From Alphaproteobacteria bacterium (GTDB lineage Bacteria; Pseudomonadota; Alphaproteobacteria; Ferrovibrionales; Ferrovibrionaceae): DNA of 64,000 bases. The stretch covers positions 34,197 to 98,196 of the forward strand of contig JAFKFH010000025.1 of the NCBI GenBank assembly GCA_017307375.1. Reading direction: 5' to 3'. Within the stretch, counting starts at the first letter, position 1. The number at the start of each line of letters is the position of its first letter. A program made the translations under genes and the position numbers. The notes below the pieces were generated by a model. That model had not been told where the DNA came from. It made no database searches and saw nothing but the letters and a program-made list of their open reading frames with translations. Of the stretch, positions 26,201 to 35,004 are shown one piece after another.

Positions 26201-28459
26201 ATGACGGGCGACAGTCACGCCGACGACCTCGTGGTTTTTGCCGCCGACGGGCGGGACGCGGAGGACACGACCGACGAGGCACTTCCCGGCTGGAAGGTTC
26301 TGGTCGTCGACGATGAACCCGATGTCCATGTGGCGACGCGGCTGGCGCTCGACGACGTCGAAGTCAATGGCCGCCGGTTGTCGTTCCTGAATGCCCACTC
26401 CGCCGCCGAGGCGCGCGACGTGCTGGCCCGGCACGACGACATTGCGGTCGTGCTGCTCGACGTGGTGATGGAAACCGACCGCGCGGGCCTCGACCTCGTC
26501 CATTTCATGCGTCGCGTTCTCGGCCGGGCCGAAACGCGCATCATCCTGCGCACCGGCCAACCCGGCCTGGCCCCCGAAATCGACGCGATCCGCGATTGCG
26601 ACATCAACGACTACAAGTCGAAAGGCGAGTTGACGCGGACGCGGCTGTTCTCCTCGGTCACCGTCGCCATCCGCTCCTACGACCAGATCCGCGCGATCAC
26701 CGCGAGCCGCCGCGGACTGGGCCAGGTCGTCGCCGCGACCGCCGCGCTGATGGCCCGCCGCGACCTGCCGGCCTTCGCCGACGAGGTTCTGGCGCAGCTC
26801 TCCGCCCTGCTTCGCGTTCCCGACACCGGCATCGTCATGGCCTGCGACGGTGCCGAGCCGCCGCGACCGGCGGTGGCGATCGCGCGCGGCTACCCCGACA
26901 TCCTGCCGGGGTGGACGCTGGATCGCCTGCCGGCATCACCCGGCCGCGACCTGATCGATCAGGCCTGCACCGGCCGGTGCAACGTGCGCGGTGCCGGCGG
27001 CCAGGCCTTCTTCGTTCCCGGCCAGAACGGGAAGATGGTCGTGCTGCTGCCCCCCTCGACGAACAACGATGTCGAGCAGGACCTGGCAGAAGCCTTCTGC
27101 GCCAATGCCGGCATCGCCTATGACAATGTCATCCTCTACGGCCGGCTCCGGAATCTTGCCTTTGTCGACCCGCTGACGGGCCTGCCCAATCGCCAGGGCT
27201 TCGTCGCGGTGATCGACGCGCGGATCGCGGCGGCGCCAGACCGCGAAGGCCGTGTCGCCCTGATCGACCTGAACGGTTTCGGCGAGGTGAACAACGTCCT
27301 GGGCCACGACCAGGGCGACGAGCTGCTGCGCGCCGTCGCCGCGCGCCTGGGCCAGGGCCTGCCCGAAGGCACGACCATCGCCCGGCTCGGCGCCGATACC
27401 TTCGGACTTCTGGGCGACGAGGCGGCGATGACGCCGGAGGCGATCCACGCCCTGTTCGTCGAGCCGCTGCCGTTGCACGGGGCGTCGCGCCCGATGTCGG
27501 TGACGGTCGGCCTTGCCGATATCGGCCAGGTGTCGGGCGATGGCCGCACCCTGCTGCGCAAGACCGATGTCGCGCTGCGGCGGGCCAAGCAGGAAAACGC
27601 CCGGTCGATGTGGTACCGGTCGGAAGACGCGACCGAACTGGGCGTGCGGCTGCGACTGCTCGACGAGTTGCGGGCGGCACTCGCTGCCGGCGACATCAAC
27701 GTTGCCTATCAGCCGCAGATCCGCCTGGCCGACGGCAGGATCGTCGGCTTCGAGGCCCTCGCCCGCTGGCGCACTGCCGATGGCCGCGACATTCCGCCGG
27801 CGACCTTCGTGCCCCTGGCCGAACAGTCCGGCCTGATCGTCGAGCTGGGCCGTCTCGTGCTGCGCCGCGCGCTCGGCGATCTGGCCCGCCTGCGGCGGAC
27901 GATGGGGGCCGAACTGACGATGGCGGTCAACATGTCGATGCTGGAATTCCAGGACAGCGACACCCTCGGCCATATTCGGCAGGCCCTGGAGGCAGCGGGC
28001 CTGCCCGGCTCGGCCCTGGAAGTCGAACTGACCGAAAGCCTGGCGGCGCAGGATCCGGCTGCGTTGGCCGTACGCCTGAAAAGCTTCCGCGACGAGGGCA
28101 TCCAGATCGCGATCGACGATTTCGGCACCGGCTTCTCGTCGCTCGGCCGGCTGGCCAGCCTGCCGCTCGACCGGCTGAAGATCGACCGCTCGTTCCTGGC
28201 GGATGTCGAGCATCCGAGCAGCCAGCGCACCATCGTGGCGGTGATGGTCGAACTGGCCCATGCCTTCGGCCTGGATGTCGTCGCCGAAGGCGTCGAGACC
28301 CCCGGTCAGCTCGACGCGCTGGCGCGGCTCGGCTGCAGTCTCGCGCAGGGTTACCATGTTGGCCGGCCGATGCCGTTCGACCGACTGACCGAATGGCTCG
28401 ATCGCCGGTCGCGGGTGCCGGCGCCCGCCGGCTTGCTCGGCCAACCCAACCTGCATTGA
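26201..28459 (+). CDS. Response regulator: REC-DUF3369-degenerate GGDEF-EAL
   Basis: A 752-residue protein for c-di-GMP turnover. The REC domain (about 30-155) has D37/D38, phosphoacceptor D87 and K139; DUF3369 spans about 165-320; the GGDEF domain (about 322-475) has GADTF at 397-401 where GGDEF is expected, and no RxxD inhibitory site, so cyclase activity is probably lost. The EAL domain (about 485-735) keeps FEALARW, NMSMLEFQ, TES, DDFGTGFSS, KIDRSF and EGVET, so it should be an active phosphodiesterase. It is probably controlled by phosphorylation from the divergent PAS kinase. Confidence 0.92.
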   Translation: MTGDSHADDLVVFAADGRDAEDTTDEALPGWKVLVVDDEPDVHVATRLALDDVEVNGRRLSFLNAHSAAEARDVLARHDDIAVVLLDVVMETDRAGLDLVHFMRRVLGRAETRIILRTGQPGLAPEIDAIRDCDINDYKSKGELTRTRLFSSVTVAIRSYDQIRAITASRRGLGQVVAATAALMARRDLPAFADEVLAQLSALLRVPDTGIVMACDGAEPPRPAVAIARGYPDILPGWTLDRLPASPGRDLIDQACTGRCNVRGAGGQAFFVPGQNGKMVVLLPPSTNNDVEQDLAEAFCANAGIAYDNVILYGRLRNLAFVDPLTGLPNRQGFVAVIDARIAAAPDREGRVALIDLNGFGEVNNVLGHDQGDELLRAVAARLGQGLPEGTTIARLGADTFGLLGDEAAMTPEAIHALFVEPLPLHGASRPMSVTVGLADIGQVSGDGRTLLRKTDVALRRAKQENARSMWYRSEDATELGVRLRLLDELRAALAAGDINVAYQPQIRLADGRIVGFEALARWRTADGRDIPPATFVPLAEQSGLIVELGRLVLRRALGDLARLRRTMGAELTMAVNMSMLEFQDSDTLGHIRQALEAAGLPGSALEVELTESLAAQDPAALAVRLKSFRDEGIQIAIDDFGTGFSSLGRLASLPLDRLKIDRSFLADVEHPSSQRTIVAVMVELAHAFGLDVVAEGVETPGQLDALARLGCSLAQGYHVGRPMPFDRLTEWLDRRSRVPAPAGLLGQPNLH

Positions 28460-28482
28460 CTGATTATCATGTTAATTATACT
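28456..28482 (+). promoter_or_regulatory. Candidate promoter for hpa operon
   Basis: TTGACT (28456-28461) and TATACT (28477-28482) with a 15 bp spacer lie in an AT-rich pocket between the EAL gene stop and hpaG1. The -35 element overlaps the stop codon of the EAL gene. A GGGGAGGAG ribosome site follows before the ATG at 28530. The short spacer lowers confidence. Confidence 0.4.
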
Positions 28483-28529
28483 CTCCGGCCAACGGCAACG
28501 ACGGTGCCGATGGCGCCAGGGGAGGAGAC

Positions 28530-29168
28530 ATGCCGGCATACGGCACGGTCTATGGCTGTCTGCTGAACTACCGTTCGGCACTGGCCGCATTGGGCGACGC
28601 GGTCAACGCCCCGCCCTATCAGGCGCCGCCGAAGGCACCGATCCTCTATATCAAGCCGCCTAACACCCTGAACGCCCCCGGCGCGCCCATCATGCTGCCG
28701 CGCGGGGTCGAGGCGGTCGAGATCGGCCCCGCCCTCGGCCTGGTGATCGGCCGCACCGCATGCCGGCTAGCCGAAGCCGACGCGCTCGATCACCTTGCCG
28801 GCTACACCGTCATCAACGATGTCACCCTGCCCCATGCCAGCGTCTATCGCCCGGCCATCGCCCAGCGGTGCCGCGACGGGTTCTGTCCGATCGGTCCGGT
28901 ACTGCCGGCGACGGCCGACCCCGCCGCGCTGACGGTGCGCGCCTTGATCAACGGCGACGTCAGGCTCGAGGCCTCGACATCCGGGCTGATCCGCCCCGCG
29001 GCCCGGCTGCTGGCCGAGGTCACCGCCTTCATGACGCTCGAACCCGGCGATGTCGTGCATGTCGGCGTGCCGCACGGTGCGCCGCTGGCGCGGGCCGGCG
29101 ACCGGGTCGCGGTCGAGATCGCGGGGCTGGGCCGCGTCGAAAACCACATCGTGGAGGACGAGGCATGA
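28530..29168 (+). CDS. hpaG1: HpaG1: homoprotocatechuate-path isomerase/decarboxylase N-terminal part
   Basis: A 212-residue fumarylacetoacetate hydrolase (FAH) family protein matching the N-terminal half of the E. coli-type bifunctional HpaG. The expected signatures are present: the short GTVYGCLLNYRSAL opening, the KPPNTLNAPG segment, and EIGPALGLVIGRTA. Together with HpaG2 it carries out decarboxylation and isomerisation of oxo-hept-3-ene-1,7-dioate intermediates. It is the first gene of an operon encoding the lower homoprotocatechuate pathway, and its stop overlaps the next start (ATGA). Confidence 0.88.
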   Translation: MPAYGTVYGCLLNYRSALAALGDAVNAPPYQAPPKAPILYIKPPNTLNAPGAPIMLPRGVEAVEIGPALGLVIGRTACRLAEADALDHLAGYTVINDVTLPHASVYRPAIAQRCRDGFCPIGPVLPATADPAALTVRALINGDVRLEASTSGLIRPAARLLAEVTAFMTLEPGDVVHVGVPHGAPLARAGDRVAVEIAGLGRVENHIVEDEA

Positions 29169-29935
29169 AGCGCGCCCGCGTGGCCTTCGGCGGGGCCATC
29201 CATACCGCGACGCCCTGCGGCGACGCCCTGCGGCTCGCCGATGGACGAATCGTCGGGGAAACCGACGTGGTCTGGCTGCCGCCCGTCGTGCCGGGCAAGA
29301 TCTTCGCCCTGGGCCTCAATTACGCCGATCACGCCAGGGAACTGGCCTTCAAGGCCCCGACCGAGCCGCTGGTCTTCCTGAAGGGTCCCAACACCCTGCT
29401 GGGCCATCGCGGCCGCACCCGGCGGCCGGCCGATGCCACCTACATGCATTACGAATGCGAGCTGGCGGTCGTGATCGGCCGCACCGCGCGCAACGTGACC
29501 CGCGCCGACGCGCTCGACGTCGTCGGCGGCTACACGGTCGCCAACGACTATGCGATCCGCGATTACCTGGAGAACTATTACCGGCCCAACCTGAAGGTCA
29601 AAAACCGCGACGGCTGCACGCCGCTGGGGCCGTGGCTGGTCGATGCCGCCGACGTGCCCGACCCGATGGCGCTGGCCTTGCGGACCTCGGTCAACGGCAC
29701 GGTCACCCAGCAAGGCACTACCCGCGACATGATCTTCGACGTGCCCGGACTGGTCGAGTATCTCTCCGGGCTGATGACGCTGACGCCCGGCGATCTCATC
29801 CTGACCGGCACGCCCGAAGGCCTCGCCGATGTGCGGCCGGGCGACGAGGTCGTGACCGAGATCGAGGGGATCGGTCGCCTCGTCAACTTCATCACCGACG
29901 ACAGCGAATTCAACATCGCGGAGACCGCGCCATGA
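29165..29935 (+). CDS. hpaG2: HpaG2: fumarylacetoacetate hydrolase family decarboxylase
   Basis: A 256-residue FAH-family enzyme, the catalytic partner of HpaG1. The metal-binding motif is visible in ADATYMHYECELAVVIGRTA (the paired Glu residues) with an Asp in VANDYAIRD. It decarboxylates 5-oxopent-3-ene-1,2,5-tricarboxylate. The C-terminal signature TPGDLILTGTPEGLADVRPG is intact. The gene overlaps both neighbours by 4 nt. Confidence 0.9.
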   Translation: MKRARVAFGGAIHTATPCGDALRLADGRIVGETDVVWLPPVVPGKIFALGLNYADHARELAFKAPTEPLVFLKGPNTLLGHRGRTRRPADATYMHYECELAVVIGRTARNVTRADALDVVGGYTVANDYAIRDYLENYYRPNLKVKNRDGCTPLGPWLVDAADVPDPMALALRTSVNGTVTQQGTTRDMIFDVPGLVEYLSGLMTLTPGDLILTGTPEGLADVRPGDEVVTEIEGIGRLVNFITDDSEFNIAETAP

Positions 29936-31392
29936 TCGGCCATCTGATCGACGGCAAGTCCGTCACCAGCCCGACGACGTTCCAGGACGTCAACCCGGCG
30001 ACCCAGGACGTGATCGCCGAAGTCGCCGCAGGCGGTGCCGAGGAAATCGCCCTGGCCGTCGACGCGGCCAAGGCTGCCTTTCCCAAATGGGCCGGTATGC
30101 CGGCAAAGCAGCGCGCCAAAATCATGCGCCGGCTGGGCGAGCTGATCGAGCGGGACGTGCCGGCGCTGGCGCAGATCGAGACCGACGATACCGGCCTGCC
30201 GATCCATCAGACCGGCCATCAGCTGATCCCGCGTGCGGCCGAGAATTTCTACTTCTTCTCCGAGGTCGCCACCCGGATGGACGGCAAGTGCTATCCGGTC
30301 GACCGCACCATGCTGAACTACACGCTGTACCAGCCGGTCGGGGTGTGCGGGCTGATCTCGCCGTGGAACGTGCCGTTCATGACCTCGACCTGGAAGGTCG
30401 CGCCCTGCCTGGCGCTCGGCAACACCGCGATCCTGAAGATGTCGGAACTGTCGCCGTTGACCGCCGATCGCCTGGGCCAGCTGGCGCTGGAAGCCGGGGT
30501 GCCCAAGGGCGTGCTCAACGTGGTGCACGGCTATGGCCGCGACGCGGGCGAGGCCCTGGTCACCCATCCCGACGTGCGGGTGATCTCGTTCACCGGCGGC
30601 ACGGTGACCGGCAAGCGCATCGTCGAGCGCGCCGGCCTGAAGAAGCTGTCGATGGAACTGGGCGGCAAGTCGCCGGTGCTGGTCTTCGCCGACGCCGATC
30701 TCGACCGCGCGCTCGATGCCGCACTGTTCACGATCTTCTCGCTGAACGGCGAGCGCTGCACCGCAGGATCCCGCATCTTCGTCCAGCAATCGGTCTATGA
30801 CGATTTTGTTGCCAAGTTCGCCGCGCGGGCCCAGCGCCTGAAGGTGGGCGATCCGCGCGAGGAGGATACCAAGCTCGGCGCGATGATCACCCGCCAGCAT
30901 TGGGAGAAGGTGACCGGCTATATCGAGATCGGCCGCAAGGAAGGTGCCGTGGTCGCCGCCGGCGGCATCGAGCCGCCGGCGGGCCTGCCCCAGCGCGTGG
31001 CCCGCGGCAACTTCATCCGCCCGACCGTGCTGGCCGGTGTCGACAACCGCATGCGCGTGGCGCAGGAAGAAATTTTCGGCCCCGTCGCCTGCCTGATTCC
31101 GTTCAAGGACGAGGAGGAGGGCCTGCGGCTGGCCAACGACGTGAAATACGGCCTCGCCTCCTATATCTGGACCCAGGATATCGGCAAGGCGCATCGCCTG
31201 GCCGCCGGGATCGAGGCCGGCATGGTCTTCGTCAATTCGCAGAACGTCCGCGACCTGCGCCAGCCCTTCGGCGGCATCAAGGATTCGGGCGTCGGCCGCG
31301 AAGGCGGCGATGCGAGCTTCGAGACCTTCTGCGAGATCAAGAACGTCTGCGTCTCGCTGGGCGATCACCCGATTCCGCGCTGGGGCGTCTGA
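29932..31392 (+). CDS. hpaE: 5-carboxymethyl-2-hydroxymuconate semialdehyde dehydrogenase
   Basis: A 486-residue aldehyde dehydrogenase. The active-site Cys lies in SLNGERCTAGSR, the general base Glu in MELGGKSPVL, and the cofactor Asn in SPWNVPFM. It oxidises the ring-cleavage product, 5-carboxymethyl-2-hydroxymuconate semialdehyde, with NAD. Assignment rests on its place between hpaG2 and hpaD and on family resemblance. The start overlaps the hpaG2 stop by 4 nt; hpaD begins 3 bp downstream. Confidence 0.92.
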   Translation: MIGHLIDGKSVTSPTTFQDVNPATQDVIAEVAAGGAEEIALAVDAAKAAFPKWAGMPAKQRAKIMRRLGELIERDVPALAQIETDDTGLPIHQTGHQLIPRAAENFYFFSEVATRMDGKCYPVDRTMLNYTLYQPVGVCGLISPWNVPFMTSTWKVAPCLALGNTAILKMSELSPLTADRLGQLALEAGVPKGVLNVVHGYGRDAGEALVTHPDVRVISFTGGTVTGKRIVERAGLKKLSMELGGKSPVLVFADADLDRALDAALFTIFSLNGERCTAGSRIFVQQSVYDDFVAKFAARAQRLKVGDPREEDTKLGAMITRQHWEKVTGYIEIGRKEGAVVAAGGIEPPAGLPQRVARGNFIRPTVLAGVDNRMRVAQEEIFGPVACLIPFKDEEEGLRLANDVKYGLASYIWTQDIGKAHRLAAGIEAGMVFVNSQNVRDLRQPFGGIKDSGVGREGGDASFETFCEIKNVCVSLGDHPIPRWGV

Positions 31393-31394
31393 CC

Positions 31395-32243
31395 ATGGGC
31401 AAGCTGGCACTGGCGGCCAAGATCACCCATGTGCCGTCGATGTACCTGTCCGAACTGCCGGGCAGGCATCACGGCTGCCGCGAGGCCGCGATCGAGGGGC
31501 ATCGCGAGATCGGCCGGCGCGCCCGGGCGCTGGGCGTCGATACCATCGTCGTGCTGGATGTGCACTGGCTGGTCAATGCCGGCTACCACGTCAATTGCAA
31601 CGACCGCTTCAAGGGCGTCTACACCTCGAACGAACTGCCCCATTTCATCAAGGACATGGCCTACGACTATCCCGGCAACCCGGCACTCGGCCGCCTGATT
31701 GCCGAGACCGCGACGGCGGAAGGGGTCTTCACCCGCGCGCATGAGGTCGCCAGCCTAGAACTCGAATACGGCACGCTGGTCCCGATGCGCTACATGAACG
31801 GCGACCAGCATTTCAAGGTGGTCTCGGTCGCGGCCTGGTGCGACTGGCACAAGCTCGACGACAGCCGCCGCTTCGGCCAGGCCCTGCGCCACGCGATCGA
31901 GAAGAGCGATTCGACCGTCGCCGTGCTGGCCTCCGGCTCGCTGTCCCACCGCTTCAACGACAATGGCAGCCCGGAAGAAGCGATGCACCAGATCTCGGCC
32001 GAGTTCTACCGCCAGGTCGACCTGCGCGTCGTCGAGCTGTGGAAACAGGGCGACTTCAAGACCTTCACCGCCATGCTGCCGGAATATGCCGAACTGTGCC
32101 GCGGCGAGGGCGACATGCACGACACGGCGATGCTGCTGGGCGTCATGGGCTGGGACGAATACCGCGAGCCGGTCGAGATCGTCACCCCCTACTTTGCCTC
32201 GTCGGGCACCGGCCAGATCAATTGCATCTTCCCGGTGGTCTGA
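31395..32243 (+). CDS. hpaD: 3,4-dihydroxyphenylacetate 2,3-dioxygenase
   Basis: A 282-residue class III extradiol dioxygenase (LigB fold) that opens the ring of homoprotocatechuate between C2 and C3 using Fe(II). The N-terminal [20 protein letters not shown] carries an early His of the metal site, [20 protein letters not shown] follows, and [11 protein letters not shown] provides the catalytic base region. The length is normal for HpaD of the E. coli type. ATG 31395 lies 3 bp after the hpaE stop. Confidence 0.93.
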   Translation: MGKLALAAKITHVPSMYLSELPGRHHGCREAAIEGHREIGRRARALGVDTIVVLDVHWLVNAGYHVNCNDRFKGVYTSNELPHFIKDMAYDYPGNPALGRLIAETATAEGVFTRAHEVASLELEYGTLVPMRYMNGDQHFKVVSVAAWCDWHKLDDSRRFGQALRHAIEKSDSTVAVLASGSLSHRFNDNGSPEEAMHQISAEFYRQVDLRVVELWKQGDFKTFTAMLPEYAELCRGEGDMHDTAMLLGVMGWDEYREPVEIVTPYFASSGTGQINCIFPVV

Positions 32244-32245
32244 CC

Positions 32246-32632
32246 ATGCCGCATCTGATCGTCGAATACACCGACAACCTCGAAGCCGAGGGCGACATCG
32301 CCGGCCTGCTGCCGAAACTGTCGGCCGTGCTGATCGACCAGGGTGCCTATCCGATCGGCGGCATCCGGGTGCGTGCGATCGGGTTGAAGCATTACCGCAT
32401 CGCCGACGGCCGCGAGGACGACGCCTTCGTCCATGCCACCCTCAAGATCGGTGCGGGCCGCACCGACGCGGTCAAGCAGGCGACCTGCGACACACTCTTC
32501 GAGACGATCAAGGCGCATTTCGCCGATCTCTTCGCCCGGCGCTACCTGGCCCTGTCGCTCGAGCTGGTCGAATTCAGCGAGGCCGGCACCTGGAAGCACA
32601 ACAACCTCCATCAGCGGTTCAAGAAGCCATGA
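32246..32632 (+). CDS. hpaF: 5-carboxymethyl-2-hydroxymuconate delta-isomerase
   Basis: A 128-residue tautomerase-fold isomerase. Pro2 ([13 protein letters not shown]) would be the catalytic base after Met removal, as in E. coli CHMI. The length and the Arg-rich middle ([16 protein letters not shown]) match. It converts 5-carboxymethyl-2-hydroxymuconate to its 2-oxo form. The stop overlaps the hpaH start by 4 nt. Confidence 0.93.
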   Translation: MPHLIVEYTDNLEAEGDIAGLLPKLSAVLIDQGAYPIGGIRVRAIGLKHYRIADGREDDAFVHATLKIGAGRTDAVKQATCDTLFETIKAHFADLFARRYLALSLELVEFSEAGTWKHNNLHQRFKKP

Positions 32633-33435
32633 GCCTGTCGCAGGAAACCATTGCCGAACTCGCCCGCCGCCTGGACGAGGCAGAGAAGACCCGCACCCAG
32701 CTGCGCCAGTTCTCGCTGGAGCAGCCGGGCATCACGATCGACGATGCCTATGCGATCCAGCGCGCCTGGGTCGACCTCAAGATCGCGCAGGGCCGGGTGA
32801 TGAAGGGCCGCAAGATCGGCCTGACCTCGCGTGCCATGCAGGTCTCGTCGCAGATCGACGAACCGGATTACGGCATCCTGCTCGACGACATGTTCTTCCG
32901 CGACGGGGCTGAACTGCCGTTCACCCGCTTCATCGTGCCGCGCGTCGAGGTCGAGCTGGCCTTCGTGCTGTCCAGGCCGCTGAAGGGGCCGGACTGCACC
33001 ATCTTCGACGTGCTGAACGCCACCGACTACATCATTCCGGCGATCGAGATCATCGACGCCCGCATCCAGCAGATCGATCCGGAGACGAAGAAGCCGCGCC
33101 GGGTGTTCGACACGATTTCCGACAATGCGGCCAACGCCGCACTGGTCACCGGCGGACGGCCGATCCGGCCGCTGGACGTCGATCTGCGCTGGGTCGCCGC
33201 GATCCTCTACCGCAACGGGGTGATCGAGGAATCGGGCGTCGCCGCCGCCGTGCTCAACCATCCGGCCAACGGCGTCGCCTGGCTTGCCAACAGGCTCGCA
33301 CCCTATGACGTGACGTTGGAACCGGGACAGGTCATTCTGGGTGGATCGTTCACCCGCCCGGTCGAAGCCAGACAGGGCGACGTCTTCCACGTCGATTACG
33401 GCGGCCTGGGCTCGATCTCCTGCCGCTTTGCCTGA
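32629..33435 (+). CDS. hpaH: 2-oxo-hept-4-ene-1,7-dioate hydratase
   Basis: A 268-residue hydratase of the MhpD/HpaH family. [32 protein letters not shown] (metal-binding Glu pair) and [15 protein letters not shown] are typical. It adds water to 2-oxo-hept-4-ene-1,7-dioate to form the aldolase substrate. Tight linkage to hpaF upstream and hpaI 13 bp downstream supports the call. Confidence 0.93.
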   Translation: MSLSQETIAELARRLDEAEKTRTQLRQFSLEQPGITIDDAYAIQRAWVDLKIAQGRVMKGRKIGLTSRAMQVSSQIDEPDYGILLDDMFFRDGAELPFTRFIVPRVEVELAFVLSRPLKGPDCTIFDVLNATDYIIPAIEIIDARIQQIDPETKKPRRVFDTISDNAANAALVTGGRPIRPLDVDLRWVAAILYRNGVIEESGVAAAVLNHPANGVAWLANRLAPYDVTLEPGQVILGGSFTRPVEARQGDVFHVDYGGLGSISCRFA

Positions 33436-33448
33436 GGGACAAGACACC

Positions 33449-34219
33449 ATGGATCTTCCCACCAACCGCTTCAAGGCGGGCCTCGCCGCCGGCGTCACCC
33501 AGATCGGGATGTGGGCTTCGCTGATCGATCCGATCGCCGCCGAGATCGCGGCCGGGGCGGGTTTCGACTGGATCCTGGTCGATGGCGAGCACGCGCCGAA
33601 CGACCTGCGCACCATCCTGGCCCAGTTGCAGGCAGCCGCCCCCTACACCGACACCAGCGTGATCGTGCGCCCGCCGATCGGTGATCCCGTGCTGATCAAG
33701 CAGCTTCTGGACATCGGGGTGCAGACGCTGCTGGTGCCGATGGTCGAGACCCCGGAACAGGCGGCCGAGATGGTGGCGGCCATGCAGTACCCGCCCAAGG
33801 GTATCCGCGGCGTCGGCTCGGCCCTGGCGCGCGCCTCGCGCTGGAACCGGGTCAAGGACTACCTGCACAAGGCCGGCGACGAGATGTGCCTGCTGGTGCA
33901 GGTCGAGAACGTGCGGGGCTTCGAGAACCTCGACGCGATTGCCGCCGTGCCCGGCGTCGACGGCGTGTTCATCGGCCCGGCGGACCTGTCCGCCTCGTTC
34001 GGTCATCTGGGCCAGGCCAACCACCCGGACATGCTGGCCCGCATCGACGATGCCATCGCGCGCATCATGAAGGCCGGCAAGGCAGCGGGCATCCTGTCGT
34101 TCGACGAGGCGGCGTCGCGCCGCTACATCGAAATGGGCTGCGGCTTCGTCGCGGTCGGTGCCGACGGCACCCTGCTCGCCCGCGCGGTCGAGGGACTGGC
34201 CGCCAGGTTCAAGAAATAG
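33449..34219 (+). CDS. hpaI: 4-hydroxy-2-oxoheptanedioate aldolase
   Basis: A 256-residue HpcH/HpaI class II aldolase that splits 4-hydroxy-2-oxoheptanedioate into pyruvate and succinate semialdehyde. Visible landmarks are [15 protein letters not shown], the VRPP substrate arginine motif, the metal-site Glu in [13 protein letters not shown] and Asp in [12 protein letters not shown]. Its length matches E. coli HpaI. It is the last of the recognised pathway genes. Confidence 0.93.
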   Translation: MDLPTNRFKAGLAAGVTQIGMWASLIDPIAAEIAAGAGFDWILVDGEHAPNDLRTILAQLQAAAPYTDTSVIVRPPIGDPVLIKQLLDIGVQTLLVPMVETPEQAAEMVAAMQYPPKGIRGVGSALARASRWNRVKDYLHKAGDEMCLLVQVENVRGFENLDAIAAVPGVDGVFIGPADLSASFGHLGQANHPDMLARIDDAIARIMKAGKAAGILSFDEAASRRYIEMGCGFVAVGADGTLLARAVEGLAARFKK

Positions 34220-34236
34220 AAAATCGGGAGATCGCC

Positions 34237-35004
34237 ATGGTTCATGCCCTCGCCGCCCAGCGGCCCGCCGAGATCAGTGAGGAGGAATGGCAGGCCCGCA
34301 CCGACCTTGCGGCCTGCTATCGCATCTTCGCCCATCTCGGCTGGACCGAGCTGATCTACAACCACATCACGCTGCGGCTGGCCGGACCCGAGACCCATTT
34401 CCTGATCAATCCGTTCGGGCTGCATTACAGCGAGGTGCGGGCGTCGAACCTCGTCAAGATCGACCTGGACGGCAACGTCGTCGGCACGTCGAACTGGCCG
34501 GTGAACCCGGCCGGGTTCACGGTGCATGCCGCGATCCATGCCGGCATTCCCGGCGCCCATTGCGTGATGCACACGCACACCACCGCCGGCATGGCCGTCG
34601 CCTGCTCGCGCGGCGGCCTGTCGCCCTCGAACTTCTATTCGGCACAGCTCTACGGCAAGCTCGCCTATCACGATTTCGAGGGCATCACCGTGCATCCCGA
34701 CGAGGGCCCGCGGCTGGTCGCCAATATCGGCGACAAGCCGGCGGTCATCCTGCGCAATCACGGACTGCTGGCCTGGGGCGAGTCGGTCCATCGCACCTTC
34801 GCGATCCTCTGGCTGCTCAATCGCGCCTGCGAAATCCAGCTCGCCTCGCAGTCGATGGGCCCGGTGATCGACATCCCGGAGGAGATCCAGGCCAAGTGCA
34901 CGCGGGATTCGCTGCAGTTCAACGCCAAGTTCGGTGCCGGGCGCGACGTCTTCGATGCGCTGGTCCGTCAGATCGACGCGATTGACCCGAGCTATCGCAG
35001 CTAG
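34237..35004 (+). CDS. Class II aldolase/adducin family protein
   Basis: A 255-residue class II aldolase/adducin-type protein. Zinc-ligand motifs are HTHTTAG and the late NHGLLAWG; the head domain contains GWTELIYNHITLRLAGPETH. Relatives are L-fuculose- or ribulose-phosphate aldolases and dehydratase/decarboxylase-like enzymes; many adducin-type members remain uncharacterised. It follows hpaI by 17 bp and is likely in the same transcript, but it has no standard step in the homoprotocatechuate pathway. The stop overlaps the convergent peroxidase gene by 4 nt. Confidence 0.85.
   Translation: MVHALAAQRPAEISEEEWQARTDLAACYRIFAHLGWTELIYNHITLRLAGPETHFLINPFGLHYSEVRASNLVKIDLDGNVVGTSNWPVNPAGFTVHAAIHAGIPGAHCVMHTHTTAGMAVACSRGGLSPSNFYSAQLYGKLAYHDFEGITVHPDEGPRLVANIGDKPAVILRNHGLLAWGESVHRTFAILWLLNRACEIQLASQSMGPVIDIPEEIQAKCTRDSLQFNAKFGAGRDVFDALVRQIDAIDPSYRS

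Noticed and set aside
34237..35004. Naming the aldolase/adducin gene as a homoprotocatechuate pathway enzyme.
   Set aside because: All standard pathway steps are already covered, and no residue pattern links it to a pathway intermediate.
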